Origin: Mucilaginibacter jinjuensis
Lineage (GTDB): Bacteria; Bacteroidota; Bacteroidia; Sphingobacteriales; Sphingobacteriaceae
DNA: 64,000 nucleotides
Assembly (NCBI RefSeq): GCF_028596025.1
Contig: NZ_CP117167.1
Location: forward strand, 3,534,001-3,598,000
Direction of reading: 5' to 3'
The position numbers and the translations under genes are program-made. The notes beneath the pieces were generated by a model. It searched no databases. It was given only the letters and a program-made list of their open reading frames with translations, and was not told the origin of the DNA. Shown here piece after piece: positions 54,424-61,622 of the stretch. Within the stretch, counting starts at the first letter, position 1, and each line of letters begins with the position of its first letter.

Positions 54424-55239
54424 TATATACTCTGGTACAAACTGGTGGTGAGGAACCGTAACAGTTGATACAAGCTCTCCTATCTCATAAACCGCCGATT
54501 CCTGGTAGCGCGAAGCCACAATAATTTCGGTACCGTCGGCATGTTCATTAAACATTTCTTTAACCAGTTGCGGGTCATTATTATCTTTCGATAAATGCGA
54601 CAGCAACACATGGCTCATATAAGCAGGCTTATGTTTGATAAAAAGCTCGAGTGCCTGGGTGTTTGATAAGTGGCCCCTTCCTCCGCTTATCCTACGTTTT
54701 AAGTGATATGGGTAACGCCCGTTGGTCAGCATTTGCTCATCATAGTTAGCTTCCAGAAAAGCAGCATGGCATTGCGCAAAGTTGCGGATCACGTGCTCGC
54801 AGGCACTGCCAATATCGGTTATTACACCAATATTAATTTCATTACAGCTTACCACAAAACTGTGTGGTTCGGCAGCATCATGAAATTTAGGGAAAGCGGT
54901 AATAGTAAGTTCACCGATACGGATAGGCTGATAAGCTACAAACGGATAAACCATTTGCGCATTTAAAAATTGCCTGCCTGTAAACGTAGTTCGGGGCGTA
55001 ATATAAACCGGCAGTTGATACTTCTTAGCCAAAACAGGTACGCCGGAAATATGATCGGAGTGCTCGTGTGATATAAATATGGCTTTCACCTTGCTCATAG
55101 ATAAGCCGATACGGGCCATGCGTTTCTCGGTCTCCCGGCATGATATACCGGCATCAATCAATACAGCTTCGTGCTGATTTCCCACGTAATAGCAGTTACC
55201 ATTACTACCCGAATTTAATGAAGCTATAAATACCGACAT
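54403..55239 (-). CDS. MBL-fold metallohydrolase, YycJ/WalJ-like
   Basis: The start at 55239 (MSVFIASLNSGSNGNCYYVG) gives 278 residues and places the typical N-terminal strand at the beginning; a start 117 bp upstream would add an implausible extension. Family motifs are LIDAGISCRETEKRMARIGL, the metal site ISHEHSDHISG, FHDAAEPHSFVV, GVITDIGSACEHV and LEANYDEQML. YycJ/WalJ proteins are cytoplasmic nuclease-like enzymes linked to DNA maintenance and cell-wall control. It stands alone, between the SPW gene and the arginine-operon control region. Confidence 0.9.
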   Translation of the reverse strand: MSVFIASLNSGSNGNCYYVGNQHEAVLIDAGISCRETEKRMARIGLSMSKVKAIFISHEHSDHISGVPVLAKKYQLPVYITPRTTFTGRQFLNAQMVYPFVAYQPIRIGELTITAFPKFHDAAEPHSFVVSCNEINIGVITDIGSACEHVIRNFAQCHAAFLEANYDEQMLTNGRYPYHLKRRISGGRGHLSNTQALELFIKHKPAYMSHVLLSHLSKDNNDPQLVKEMFNEHADGTEIIVASRYQESAVYEIGELVSTVTVPHHQFVPEYIQYSLFQ

Positions 55240-55315
55240 ATTTGAAATACAAAGTAACCGGTTTTTACTAATATTTATAGCAGCGTAATAAAAATTTATT
55301 TGGGTTAGGGATTGA

Positions 55316-55440
55316 AACGGGTACCGGCTTGTGTGTAAGGCCCGCACTATGGACATTGCACTTGGGGGCAGGCGTATAAGTGGAAAGCCCGGCCTGAAAG
55401 GAAACGCCCCATAACAACCAGCCGAGCGCCTGCTATTCTG
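55316..55440. other. GC-rich structured island in AT-rich spacer
   Basis: Within the 620-bp gap before the arginine genes this stretch is clearly richer in G and C than both sides. GCAGGCG (55368-55374) pairs with CGCCTGC (55427-55433), and TGGGG with CCCCA offers a competing stem. No open frame or known RNA signature was recognised. It may be a dispersed Bacteroidota intergenic element or a small RNA. The stretch 55441-55620 is AT-rich and probably holds the arginine-operon promoter; no exact consensus was found. Confidence 0.45.
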
Positions 55441-55620
55441 TTAAATTAACGATATATTAATACATCAAAAACATTCAGGAGGCTATTTTAAAGTATACTT
55501 GTACAAGATAGTATGTCAGGTTAAAAACCTATTATTAAACTATCGTATTTTTTACTTGCATAAGAAAAAAATAATGCAATAATTTGCACAAAATTACAAA
55601 ACAGCAAAACGCATATAAAA

Positions 55621-55746
55621 ATGAACGTTCAAAACTTAAATAGACCGGCTTACAGAGCAAATTTTGCTCCTGTTGCTGCTGTTTTGAGTTTAACTGATTT
55701 TGTTATTACACCGTCACGACGACGGATCTTTATCCCCCGGGTTTGA
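55621..55746 (+). CDS. Putative Arg-rich leader peptide of arginine operon
   Basis: This is a 41-codon open frame (MNVQNLNRPAYRANFAPVAA, then VLSLTDFVITPSRRRIFIPR and Val). Six residues are Arg, including a run of three (codons CGA CGA CGG at 55717-55725) and another CGG near the end. It lies about 110 bp upstream of the first arginine-biosynthesis gene and is followed by short hairpins. That is the arrangement of a ribosome-stalling attenuator, where low charged tRNA-Arg would alter downstream folding. Bacteroidota are known to use a trp attenuator, so the mechanism is possible. A chance open frame is not excluded. Confidence 0.45.
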   Translation: MNVQNLNRPAYRANFAPVAAVLSLTDFVITPSRRRIFIPRV

Positions 55747-55805
55747 ATGTAGCTTAAGATGCTGCATCCATCTTTACCCATAAAGTGTAAAAACACTTTT
55801 CTCCC
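55739..55805 (+). promoter_or_regulatory. Hairpins downstream of leader, possible attenuator
   Basis: AAGATG (55756-55761) pairs with CATCTT (55769-55774). AAAGTGT (55782-55788) pairs with ACACTTT (55793-55799) and is followed by TCTCC, a weak terminator. Alternatives exist: ATCTT at 55726-55730 can pair with AAGAT, and CTTTA (55772-55776) with TAAAG (55781-55785). Competing pairings fit attenuation, but the stems are short and no clear antiterminator was proven. Confidence 0.35.
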
Positions 55806-55859
55806 TAAAACAAATTGTTTACTTACGGCATAAAAGCCACCGTTTAAAGGGTTTATTCA

Positions 55860-56546
55860 ATGACCATAAAAGATTTTGACATTATAGTAGCCTCAGAGAA
55901 GCATATTGATTTTGCAGAGCAAATTACAATAGAAATGGCTGAGTCTGCGAAAGCACGCGGCACTGGTATAGCACAGCGATCGCCAGAGTATGTGGCTAAT
56001 AAAATGCTTGAGGGAAAGGCGGTTATCGCTTTCCATCATGATGGCAGATGGGCAGGTTTTTGCTATATAGAAACCTGGAGCCACGGCGATTTTGTGGCCA
56101 ACTCGGGCCTGATCGTTAATCCCGAATTCAGAAAAGCCGGTCTGGCTAAGGCTATCAAGCACAAAGTGTTCGGGCTGTCTCGTATGAAATATCCTGAAGC
56201 GAAAATATTTGGTTTAACAACCGGGCTGGCCGTAATGAAAATTAACTCAGAACTGGGTTACGAACCGGTTACCTACTCTGAACTTACCCAGGACGAAGAG
56301 TTTTGGAAAGGCTGCCGCAGTTGCGTTAACTACGATATTTTGATGAGCAAAGATCGTAAAAACTGCATGTGCACCGCCATGCTTTACGACCCTGCCGACA
56401 AGCAAAAGAATGAAGAAGAAAAATTCAAAAAAATAGCGCACAAAGCCACTTTGTTAGAGCGTATCGAGAATGCCATTTTAAGGCGTTCAACTAAAGTAAT
56501 AACCATTTTAGGGGTATCTGCCCTTATTCACAAACTTTTTGATTAA
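55860..56546 (+). CDS. GNAT N-acyltransferase of arginine operon (probable N-acetylglutamate synthase)
   Basis: The 228-residue protein has a GNAT fold: AVIAFHHDGRWAGFCYIETW, then LIVNPEFRKAGLAKAIKHKV (the acyl-CoA binding region) and KIFGLTTGLAVMKINSELGY. It leads the operon GNAT-argG-argC-argD-argF'. No classical argA or argJ is seen here, so it most likely performs the first step, acylation of glutamate with acetyl- or succinyl-CoA. Cys152, Cys155, Cys169 and Cys171 (GCRSC and CMC) form a possible metal site that is unusual for GNAT enzymes. A charged helix and a hydrophobic C-terminus follow. Confidence 0.82.
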   Translation: MTIKDFDIIVASEKHIDFAEQITIEMAESAKARGTGIAQRSPEYVANKMLEGKAVIAFHHDGRWAGFCYIETWSHGDFVANSGLIVNPEFRKAGLAKAIKHKVFGLSRMKYPEAKIFGLTTGLAVMKINSELGYEPVTYSELTQDEEFWKGCRSCVNYDILMSKDRKNCMCTAMLYDPADKQKNEEEKFKKIAHKATLLERIENAILRRSTKVITILGVSALIHKLFD

Positions 56547-56554
56547 TACAAACC

Positions 56555-57748
56555 ATGAAGAAAAAAGTAGTACTTGCGTATAGCGGCGGTTTAGACACGT
56601 CATTTTGCTGCATCTATTTAACGCAGGATCTGGGCCTTGAAGTCCACTCGGTAATTGTAAACACAGGCGGTTTTAGCGACGAAGAATTAAAAGGCGTTGA
56701 AGAGCGTGCTTTTAAAATGGGCGTTACCTCACACCACGTGGTTGACGAAACCGAAAACTTTTACAATACCTGCGTTCGCTTTTTAACTTATGGCAACGTA
56801 TTAAAAAACAACACCTACCCACTATCGGTAAGTGCAGAGCGTGTTAGCCAGGCAACTGCTATTGCCAACTACGCTAAAGAAATTGGTGCTGAGTATGTAG
56901 CACACGGCTCAACAGGCGCGGGTAACGACCAGGTTAGGTTTGATATGATCTTCAATATCCTGGTTCCGGGAATCCAGATCCTTACCCCTATCCGCGACCT
57001 TAAATTAAGCCGCGAAGAAGAAATCACTTACCTGAAAGAGCATGGTGTGGCGATGAACTTCGAAAAAGCTAAATACTCTATCAATAAAGGTATTTGGGGA
57101 ACATCTGTAGGTGGTAAAGAAACCCTTACTTCTAACTTAGGTTTACCTGAAGAAGCATGGCCTACACAGGTTACAGAAAGTGAGCCTAAAAAATTAAGCC
57201 TTACTTTTGAAAAAGGCGAATTAGTTGGTATCGATGGCGAAACTTACAACCACCCTACTAAAGCAATCCAGGCTTTACAAGCAATTGCACAACCTTACGG
57301 CATTGGCCGCGATATTCACGTTGGTGATACCATTATTGGTATTAAAGGCCGTGTAGGTTTCGAAGCTGCTGCACCGATGGTAATTATCAAAGCTCACCAT
57401 ACACTGGAGAAACATGTATTAACCAAATGGCAGCTTTCATGGAAAGATCAGTTATCATCTTTCTACGGTAACTGGTTGCACGAAGGTCAGTTTCACGACC
57501 CGATTATGCGCGATATCGAAGCTTTCCTGACCAGCACACAGGATAAAGTAAGTGGTATTGTGTTTGTTGAACTGTTCCCTTACCGTTTCCAGGTTACCGG
57601 TATCGAGTCTGATCACGATTTAATGTCGAACAAGTTTGGTACTTATGGCGAAATGAACAACTCATGGAGCGGCGAAGATGTTAAAGGTTTCTCTAAAATC
57701 TTCGGTAACCAGGTAATGATCTATCATAAAGTAAACGGGGCTCAGTAG
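56555..57748 (+). CDS. argG: Argininosuccinate synthase
   Basis: The 397-residue enzyme opens with the PP-loop KVVLAYSGGLDTSF that binds ATP. It also contains YVAHGSTGAGNDQVRFDMIF, REEEITYLKEHGVAM, YSINKGIWGTSVGGKETLTS and LHEGQFHDPIMRDIEAFL. It joins citrulline and aspartate to argininosuccinate with ATP cleavage. It lies 8 bp after the GNAT gene, so the two are surely co-transcribed. Its stop codon is within a GC-rich repeat at 57737-57773. Confidence 0.96.
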   Translation: MKKKVVLAYSGGLDTSFCCIYLTQDLGLEVHSVIVNTGGFSDEELKGVEERAFKMGVTSHHVVDETENFYNTCVRFLTYGNVLKNNTYPLSVSAERVSQATAIANYAKEIGAEYVAHGSTGAGNDQVRFDMIFNILVPGIQILTPIRDLKLSREEEITYLKEHGVAMNFEKAKYSINKGIWGTSVGGKETLTSNLGLPEEAWPTQVTESEPKKLSLTFEKGELVGIDGETYNHPTKAIQALQAIAQPYGIGRDIHVGDTIIGIKGRVGFEAAAPMVIIKAHHTLEKHVLTKWQLSWKDQLSSFYGNWLHEGQFHDPIMRDIEAFLTSTQDKVSGIVFVELFPYRFQVTGIESDHDLMSNKFGTYGEMNNSWSGEDVKGFSKIFGNQVMIYHKVNGAQ

Positions 57749-57773
57749 CCCCCCAGCCCCCTGAAGGGGGAGT
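57737..57773. repeat. GC-rich palindromic repeat after argG
   Basis: GGGGCT (57737-57742) pairs with AGCCCC (57747-57752), and CCCCC (57757-57761) with GGGGG (57666+100 = 57766-57770) around TGAA. The CCCCAGCCCCCTGAAGGGGG word is typical of dispersed Bacteroidota intergenic repeats. It overlaps the argG stop and separates it from argC. Confidence 0.65.
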
Positions 57774-57803
57774 AAAATAATTACTCTTAAATAAAAAGAC
57801 AAT

Positions 57804-58862
57804 ATGTCTGATCAAAATACAATATTCCCTTCTCCGCCTATCGGCGGAGGCCGGGGGGTAAAAGCCGGAATTATTGGCGGTGCGGGTTATACCGGCGGCG
57901 AGTTATTACGGATCCTTATTAATCACCCATCGGTAGAAATTGCTTTTATACACAGCAACAGTAACGCCGGTAACTATATCTACGAAGTACACACTGATCT
58001 TTTCGGTGAAACCGAACTGAAGTTCACAGGTGAGTACAACTTTAATATCGACGTATTATTTTTATGCGTTGGCCATGGTGATGCACGTAAGTTTTTAGAT
58101 GCAAATCCTTTCCCGGCAAGTGTTAAGATCATTGATCTGAGCCAGGATTTTCGCCATACAGAAAAGTCGTCTATTTCATACGAGGCAACTCAAAACTCGC
58201 AACCCGCAACTCGTAACTTCATTTATGGTTTGCCCGAATTAAACCGCGATGCTATTAAAAAAGCATCTAATATCGCTAACCCGGGTTGCTTTGCAACCTG
58301 CTTACAATTAGGCCTATTACCATTAGCCGCTAAAGGCATACTGAACAACGAAGTACACATTACAGCTACTACAGGTTCAACAGGCGCTGGCCAAAGCCTC
58401 GCCCCTACATCGCACTTTACATGGAGAAACGATAACCTATCTGTTTACAAGGCATTTGACCACCAGCATTTAAAGGAGATCAGACAATCGCTTACACAGC
58501 TTCAAAATAACTTCGATCAGGATATAAACTTTATTCCTTACCGTGGTGATTTTACCCGTGGAATCATTGCTTCGATGTATCTGAACAGTGATTTAACTGA
58601 AGAAGAAGCTGTTAATCTTTATACCGAATATTACGCTGGTCATCCGTTTACACACGTTAGCACCCGTAACATCGATCTGAAACAGATTGTAAACACCAAC
58701 AAGTGCTTTATCCAGGTTCAAAAGAAAGGCAATAAGCTTTTCATTATCAGCATTATGGATAACCTACTTAAAGGCGCATCTGGTCAGGCAGTACAAAATA
58801 TGAATTTACTATTTGGTCTTGACGAGAAGTCGGGATTGAACCTAAAAGCTGTGGCTTTTTAA
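57804..58862 (+). CDS. argC: N-acetyl-gamma-glutamyl-phosphate reductase
   Basis: The 352-residue enzyme has the NADP-binding motif GIIGGAGYTGGELLRIL, the catalytic-Cys segment NPGCFATCLQLGLLPL, and TTGSTGAGQSLAPTSHFTWR and PYRGDFTRGIIASMY. It reduces N-acyl-glutamyl phosphate to the semialdehyde. The first 20 or so residues, including FPSPPIGGGRGV, precede the native beginning (KAGIIGG). They are encoded by a GC-rich palindromic repeat at 57825-57861; no alternative start codon exists downstream of the repeat before the core, so the extension is probably translated. Confidence 0.95.
   Translation: MSDQNTIFPSPPIGGGRGVKAGIIGGAGYTGGELLRILINHPSVEIAFIHSNSNAGNYIYEVHTDLFGETELKFTGEYNFNIDVLFLCVGHGDARKFLDANPFPASVKIIDLSQDFRHTEKSSISYEATQNSQPATRNFIYGLPELNRDAIKKASNIANPGCFATCLQLGLLPLAAKGILNNEVHITATTGSTGAGQSLAPTSHFTWRNDNLSVYKAFDHQHLKEIRQSLTQLQNNFDQDINFIPYRGDFTRGIIASMYLNSDLTEEEAVNLYTEYYAGHPFTHVSTRNIDLKQIVNTNKCFIQVQKKGNKLFIISIMDNLLKGASGQAVQNMNLLFGLDEKSGLNLKAVAF
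57825..57861. repeat. GC-rich palindromic repeat captured in argC coding sequence
   Basis: TCCGCC (57833-57838), TATC, GGCGGA (57843-57848) forms a strong hairpin, followed by GGCCGGGGGGTA. It is read in frame as PSPPIGGGRGV. The style matches the CCCC/GGGG repeat after argG 60 bp upstream, so the spacer seems to have been invaded by one element type twice. Confidence 0.65.
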
Positions 58863-58888
58863 CTTTTAACAATTAACTCTACTATAAA

Positions 58889-60019
58889 ATGAATTTGTTT
58901 GATGTGTACCCTATCAATCCGATAAACATCGTTAAGGGAAAAGGTAGTTTGGTTTTTGATGATAAAGGTACCGAGTACCTTGACTTGTATGGCGGTCACG
59001 CTGTTATCTCTATAGGCCACACTAACCCACGATATGTAAAACGATTGGAAGATCAGTTACATCAAATCGGTTTCTACTCGAACTCTATCGAAATCCCGTT
59101 GCAAAAGCAACTGGCCGAGAAATTGGGAGAGGTTTCTGGTAAAACAGATTATCAGTTATTCTTATGTAACTCTGGTGCCGAAGCTAATGAGAATGCTTTG
59201 AAACTGGCTTCTTTCTACAACAGTAAAAAGAAAGTAATTGCATTTACAGGTTCATTTCACGGTCGTACATCATTAGCTGTTGCAGTTACCGATAACCCTA
59301 AGATTGTTGCACCGATTAACGAGACGCCTAACGTAATCTTTTTACCATGGTTGGACGAAGCGGCGTTGGAGCAAGCTTTTATCGATCACAAAGATGAGAT
59401 CTCATCAGTAATTATCGAAGGTATCCAGGGTGTTGGCGGTATCCAGGTAGCTACAGAAAGCTTCCTGCAAAAGATCCGTAGTTTGTGCGACACCCATAAC
59501 GCCGTATTTATTGCCGATAGTGTACAATGCGGTTATGGCCGTACAGGTAAATTCTATTCACACGATTTTGCCGGTGTAAATGCCGATATCTACAGCATGG
59601 CTAAAGGCATGGGCAATGGTTTCCCTATCGGAGCTATTAGCATTGCGCCTAAAATTAAACCGGCCTATGGCATGTTGGGTACAACCTTCGGCGGCAACCA
59701 TTTGGCTTGCGCTGCTGCATTGGCTGTATTGGAAGAAATGTCTGAATTTAAGCTGATGCAAAATGCAGCCGAAGTTGGCGGATATCTAATTGAAGAGTTG
59801 AAGAAATTCAGCGAAGTTAAAGAAGTACGCGGCCGCGGTTTAATGATCGGTATTGATTTACCTGCCGAGTTAAGCAACGTTAAAAAAGACCTGCTGTTTA
59901 AGCACCACATTTTTACCGGCGAAGCTAAACCAAACGTAATCCGTTTGTTACCTGCGCTTAACTTAACCAAAGCTTATGCTGATAGGTTCTTAGAGGCATT
60001 TTCTACTTTAGTAAAATAA
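58889..60019 (+). CDS. argD: N-acylornithine aminotransferase
   Basis: The 376-residue class III aminotransferase shows YLDLYGGHAVISIGHTNPRY, LCNSGAEANENALKLASFYN, AFTGSFHGRTSLAVAVT, IIEGIQGVGGIQVA and DSVQCGYGRTGKFYSH. The pyridoxal-phosphate Lys lies in YSMAKGMGNGFPIGAI. It converts N-acyl-glutamate semialdehyde to N-acyl-ornithine. It is in line with argC (26-bp gap) and argF' (35-bp gap). Whether its substrate carries acetyl or succinyl depends on the pathway variant. Confidence 0.93.
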   Translation: MNLFDVYPINPINIVKGKGSLVFDDKGTEYLDLYGGHAVISIGHTNPRYVKRLEDQLHQIGFYSNSIEIPLQKQLAEKLGEVSGKTDYQLFLCNSGAEANENALKLASFYNSKKKVIAFTGSFHGRTSLAVAVTDNPKIVAPINETPNVIFLPWLDEAALEQAFIDHKDEISSVIIEGIQGVGGIQVATESFLQKIRSLCDTHNAVFIADSVQCGYGRTGKFYSHDFAGVNADIYSMAKGMGNGFPIGAISIAPKIKPAYGMLGTTFGGNHLACAAALAVLEEMSEFKLMQNAAEVGGYLIEELKKFSEVKEVRGRGLMIGIDLPAELSNVKKDLLFKHHIFTGEAKPNVIRLLPALNLTKAYADRFLEAFSTLVK

Positions 60020-60054
60020 TATTTAATCTCCCTTCGGGGATCAGGATAGGGTTT

Positions 60055-61002
60055 ATGAAACTTTTTTCTTCTGTAAACGACGTAACCAATATCAACGAGC
60101 TTGTGGCCGAAGGCTTAAAGCTTAAACAAAATCCGTATGCATTTCAGGATTTGGGTAAAAATAAAACCATTGGTTTAGTTTTCCTTAACCCAAGCTTGCG
60201 TACCCGCTTAAGCACACAAAAAGCAGCTTTAAACTTAGGCATGAACGTAATTGTGCTTAACATGGATAAAGAAGGCTGGGCTTTAGAACTGCAAGACGGC
60301 GCTATTATGAATGGCGGCTCTGTTGAGCACATTAAAGAAGCCGCTGCCGTGATGGGTGAATATTGTGATATCATCGGTATCCGTTCATTCCCCGGTTTAA
60401 AAGACCGTGATGAGGATTACAGCGAATCTATCTTCAATAAGTTTGTTAAATATTGCGGCGTACCTGTGGTAAGTCTGGAATCAGCTACCCGCCACCCGCT
60501 GCAAAGTCTGGCCGATTTAATTACTATTGAAGAATTAAAAACCAAGACTCGCCCTAAAGTGGTTTTAACCTGGGCACCACACGTTAAGGCATTGCCACAA
60601 GCAGTACCAAACTCGTTTGCCGAGTGGATGTGTAAAGCCGACGTTGATTTCGTTATTGCTCACCCAAAAGGTTATGAGCTGAATACCGATTTTACCAATG
60701 GTGCTACTATTACTGATAACCAGGACGAAGCTTTAAAAGATGCAGATTTTATCTATGTAAAAAACTGGTCGGCTTACGAGCCTTACGGCCAGGTTTTACC
60801 GGGTAATGAAGACTGGATGCTTACCTTAGATAAACTGAAACCAACTAACGATGCCAAAGTAATGCATTGCCTGCCCGTTAGGCGCAATGTTGAGCTAAGC
60901 GACGAGATTTTAGATAGCGACAGTTCTGTAGTGATCCACGAAGCGGGTAACCGGGTGTGGGCAGCACAGGCTGTGCTAAAAGAAATGCTGCAAAGCTTGT
61001 AA
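60055..61002 (+). CDS. argF': N-acyl-ornithine carbamoyltransferase
   Basis: The 315-residue transcarbamylase carries the carbamoyl-phosphate motif FLNPSLRTRLSTQKAALNLG (SLRTR), the ESATRHPLQSLADLIT segment, TWAPHVKALPQAVPNSFAEW and HCLPVRRNVELSDEIL. These mark the acetyl/succinyl-ornithine carbamoyltransferase branch rather than ordinary ornithine carbamoyltransferase. It makes N-acyl-citrulline. The residue at position 90 (GGSVEH) is Val; as I recall, Pro in Bacteroides enzymes favours succinyl and Glu in Xanthomonas favours acetyl substrates, so specificity is open here. Confidence 0.92.
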   Translation: MKLFSSVNDVTNINELVAEGLKLKQNPYAFQDLGKNKTIGLVFLNPSLRTRLSTQKAALNLGMNVIVLNMDKEGWALELQDGAIMNGGSVEHIKEAAAVMGEYCDIIGIRSFPGLKDRDEDYSESIFNKFVKYCGVPVVSLESATRHPLQSLADLITIEELKTKTRPKVVLTWAPHVKALPQAVPNSFAEWMCKADVDFVIAHPKGYELNTDFTNGATITDNQDEALKDADFIYVKNWSAYEPYGQVLPGNEDWMLTLDKLKPTNDAKVMHCLPVRRNVELSDEILDSDSSVVIHEAGNRVWAAQAVLKEMLQSL

Positions 61003-61004
61003 AC

Positions 61005-61622
61005 ATGTACATACCAAACAATTTTCGGATCAGCGACCAGCAGGAAGCAATTGATTTTATCAAACGTTATAGCTTTGGTACGCTGATTACTACCGAAAAT
61101 GGTTTGCCTATAGCTACGCATGTTCCCTTTACTATAAAGCAACGCGATGAGCAGTTGATCCTCAATTCGCACATCTCGTTGGCTAATCCTCAGTCTAAAA
61201 CATTATTAAATGAGCGGGTTTTGGTGATTTTCACTGAGCCCCATGCCTACATTTCTCCCATCCACTACGAAAAAGAATTAAGCGTACCCACCTGGAATTA
61301 CCTTGCGGTACATGCTTATGGTAAAGTAGAATTGATTGAGGACGAGCAAGCTAAGCTGGTAATGCTCGAAGAGATGATCCGTTTCTATAACGATATCGTT
61401 TATCTGGAGCAATGGACTAAGCTACCTTTAGATTTCAAAGCCAAAATGGCCAAAGGTATTACCGCCTTCAACATTGTGGTTGATGATTTGCAAGGGCAAA
61501 AGAAATTAAGCCAAAATAAAACGCCATTCGAAAAGGAAAATATCATCAATACTTTGGGTAAAAGCACGGATACTAACGAGCGTGAAATTGCCGCTTATAT
61601 GGCTAAAGAATCAGGAAGGTAA
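61005..61622 (+). CDS. PaiB-type FMN-binding protein
   Basis: Starting at ATG 61005, 2 bp after the argF' stop, gives 205 residues (MYIPNNFRISDQQEAIDFIK). Family segments are FGTLITTENGLPIATHVPFT, LNSHISLANPQ, VIFTEPHAYISPIHYEKELS, VPTWNYLAVHAYGKVEL and FKAKMAKGITAFNIVVDDL. PaiB relatives bind flavin and act as repressors in Bacillus; the function outside it is uncertain. It is apparently the last gene of the arginine operon, and its role there is unknown. Its end overlaps the convergent antiporter gene by 12 nt. Confidence 0.9.
   Translation: MYIPNNFRISDQQEAIDFIKRYSFGTLITTENGLPIATHVPFTIKQRDEQLILNSHISLANPQSKTLLNERVLVIFTEPHAYISPIHYEKELSVPTWNYLAVHAYGKVELIEDEQAKLVMLEEMIRFYNDIVYLEQWTKLPLDFKAKMAKGITAFNIVVDDLQGQKKLSQNKTPFEKENIINTLGKSTDTNEREIAAYMAKESGR

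Noticed and set aside
55240..55356. Upstream start of the MBL-fold gene at 55356
   Set aside because: The extra 39 residues do not resemble the family, which begins with the SVFIASLNSGSNGN strand.
55316..55440. Signal recognition particle RNA, RNase P RNA or tmRNA
   Set aside because: The hallmark sequences of these RNAs (for example the SRP GGAA-tetraloop helix or a tRNA-like CCA end) were not found.
57825..57861. Riboswitch or attenuator in front of argC
   Set aside because: The hairpin is inside the coding frame and matches repeat-type sequence; no ligand-binding fold is apparent.
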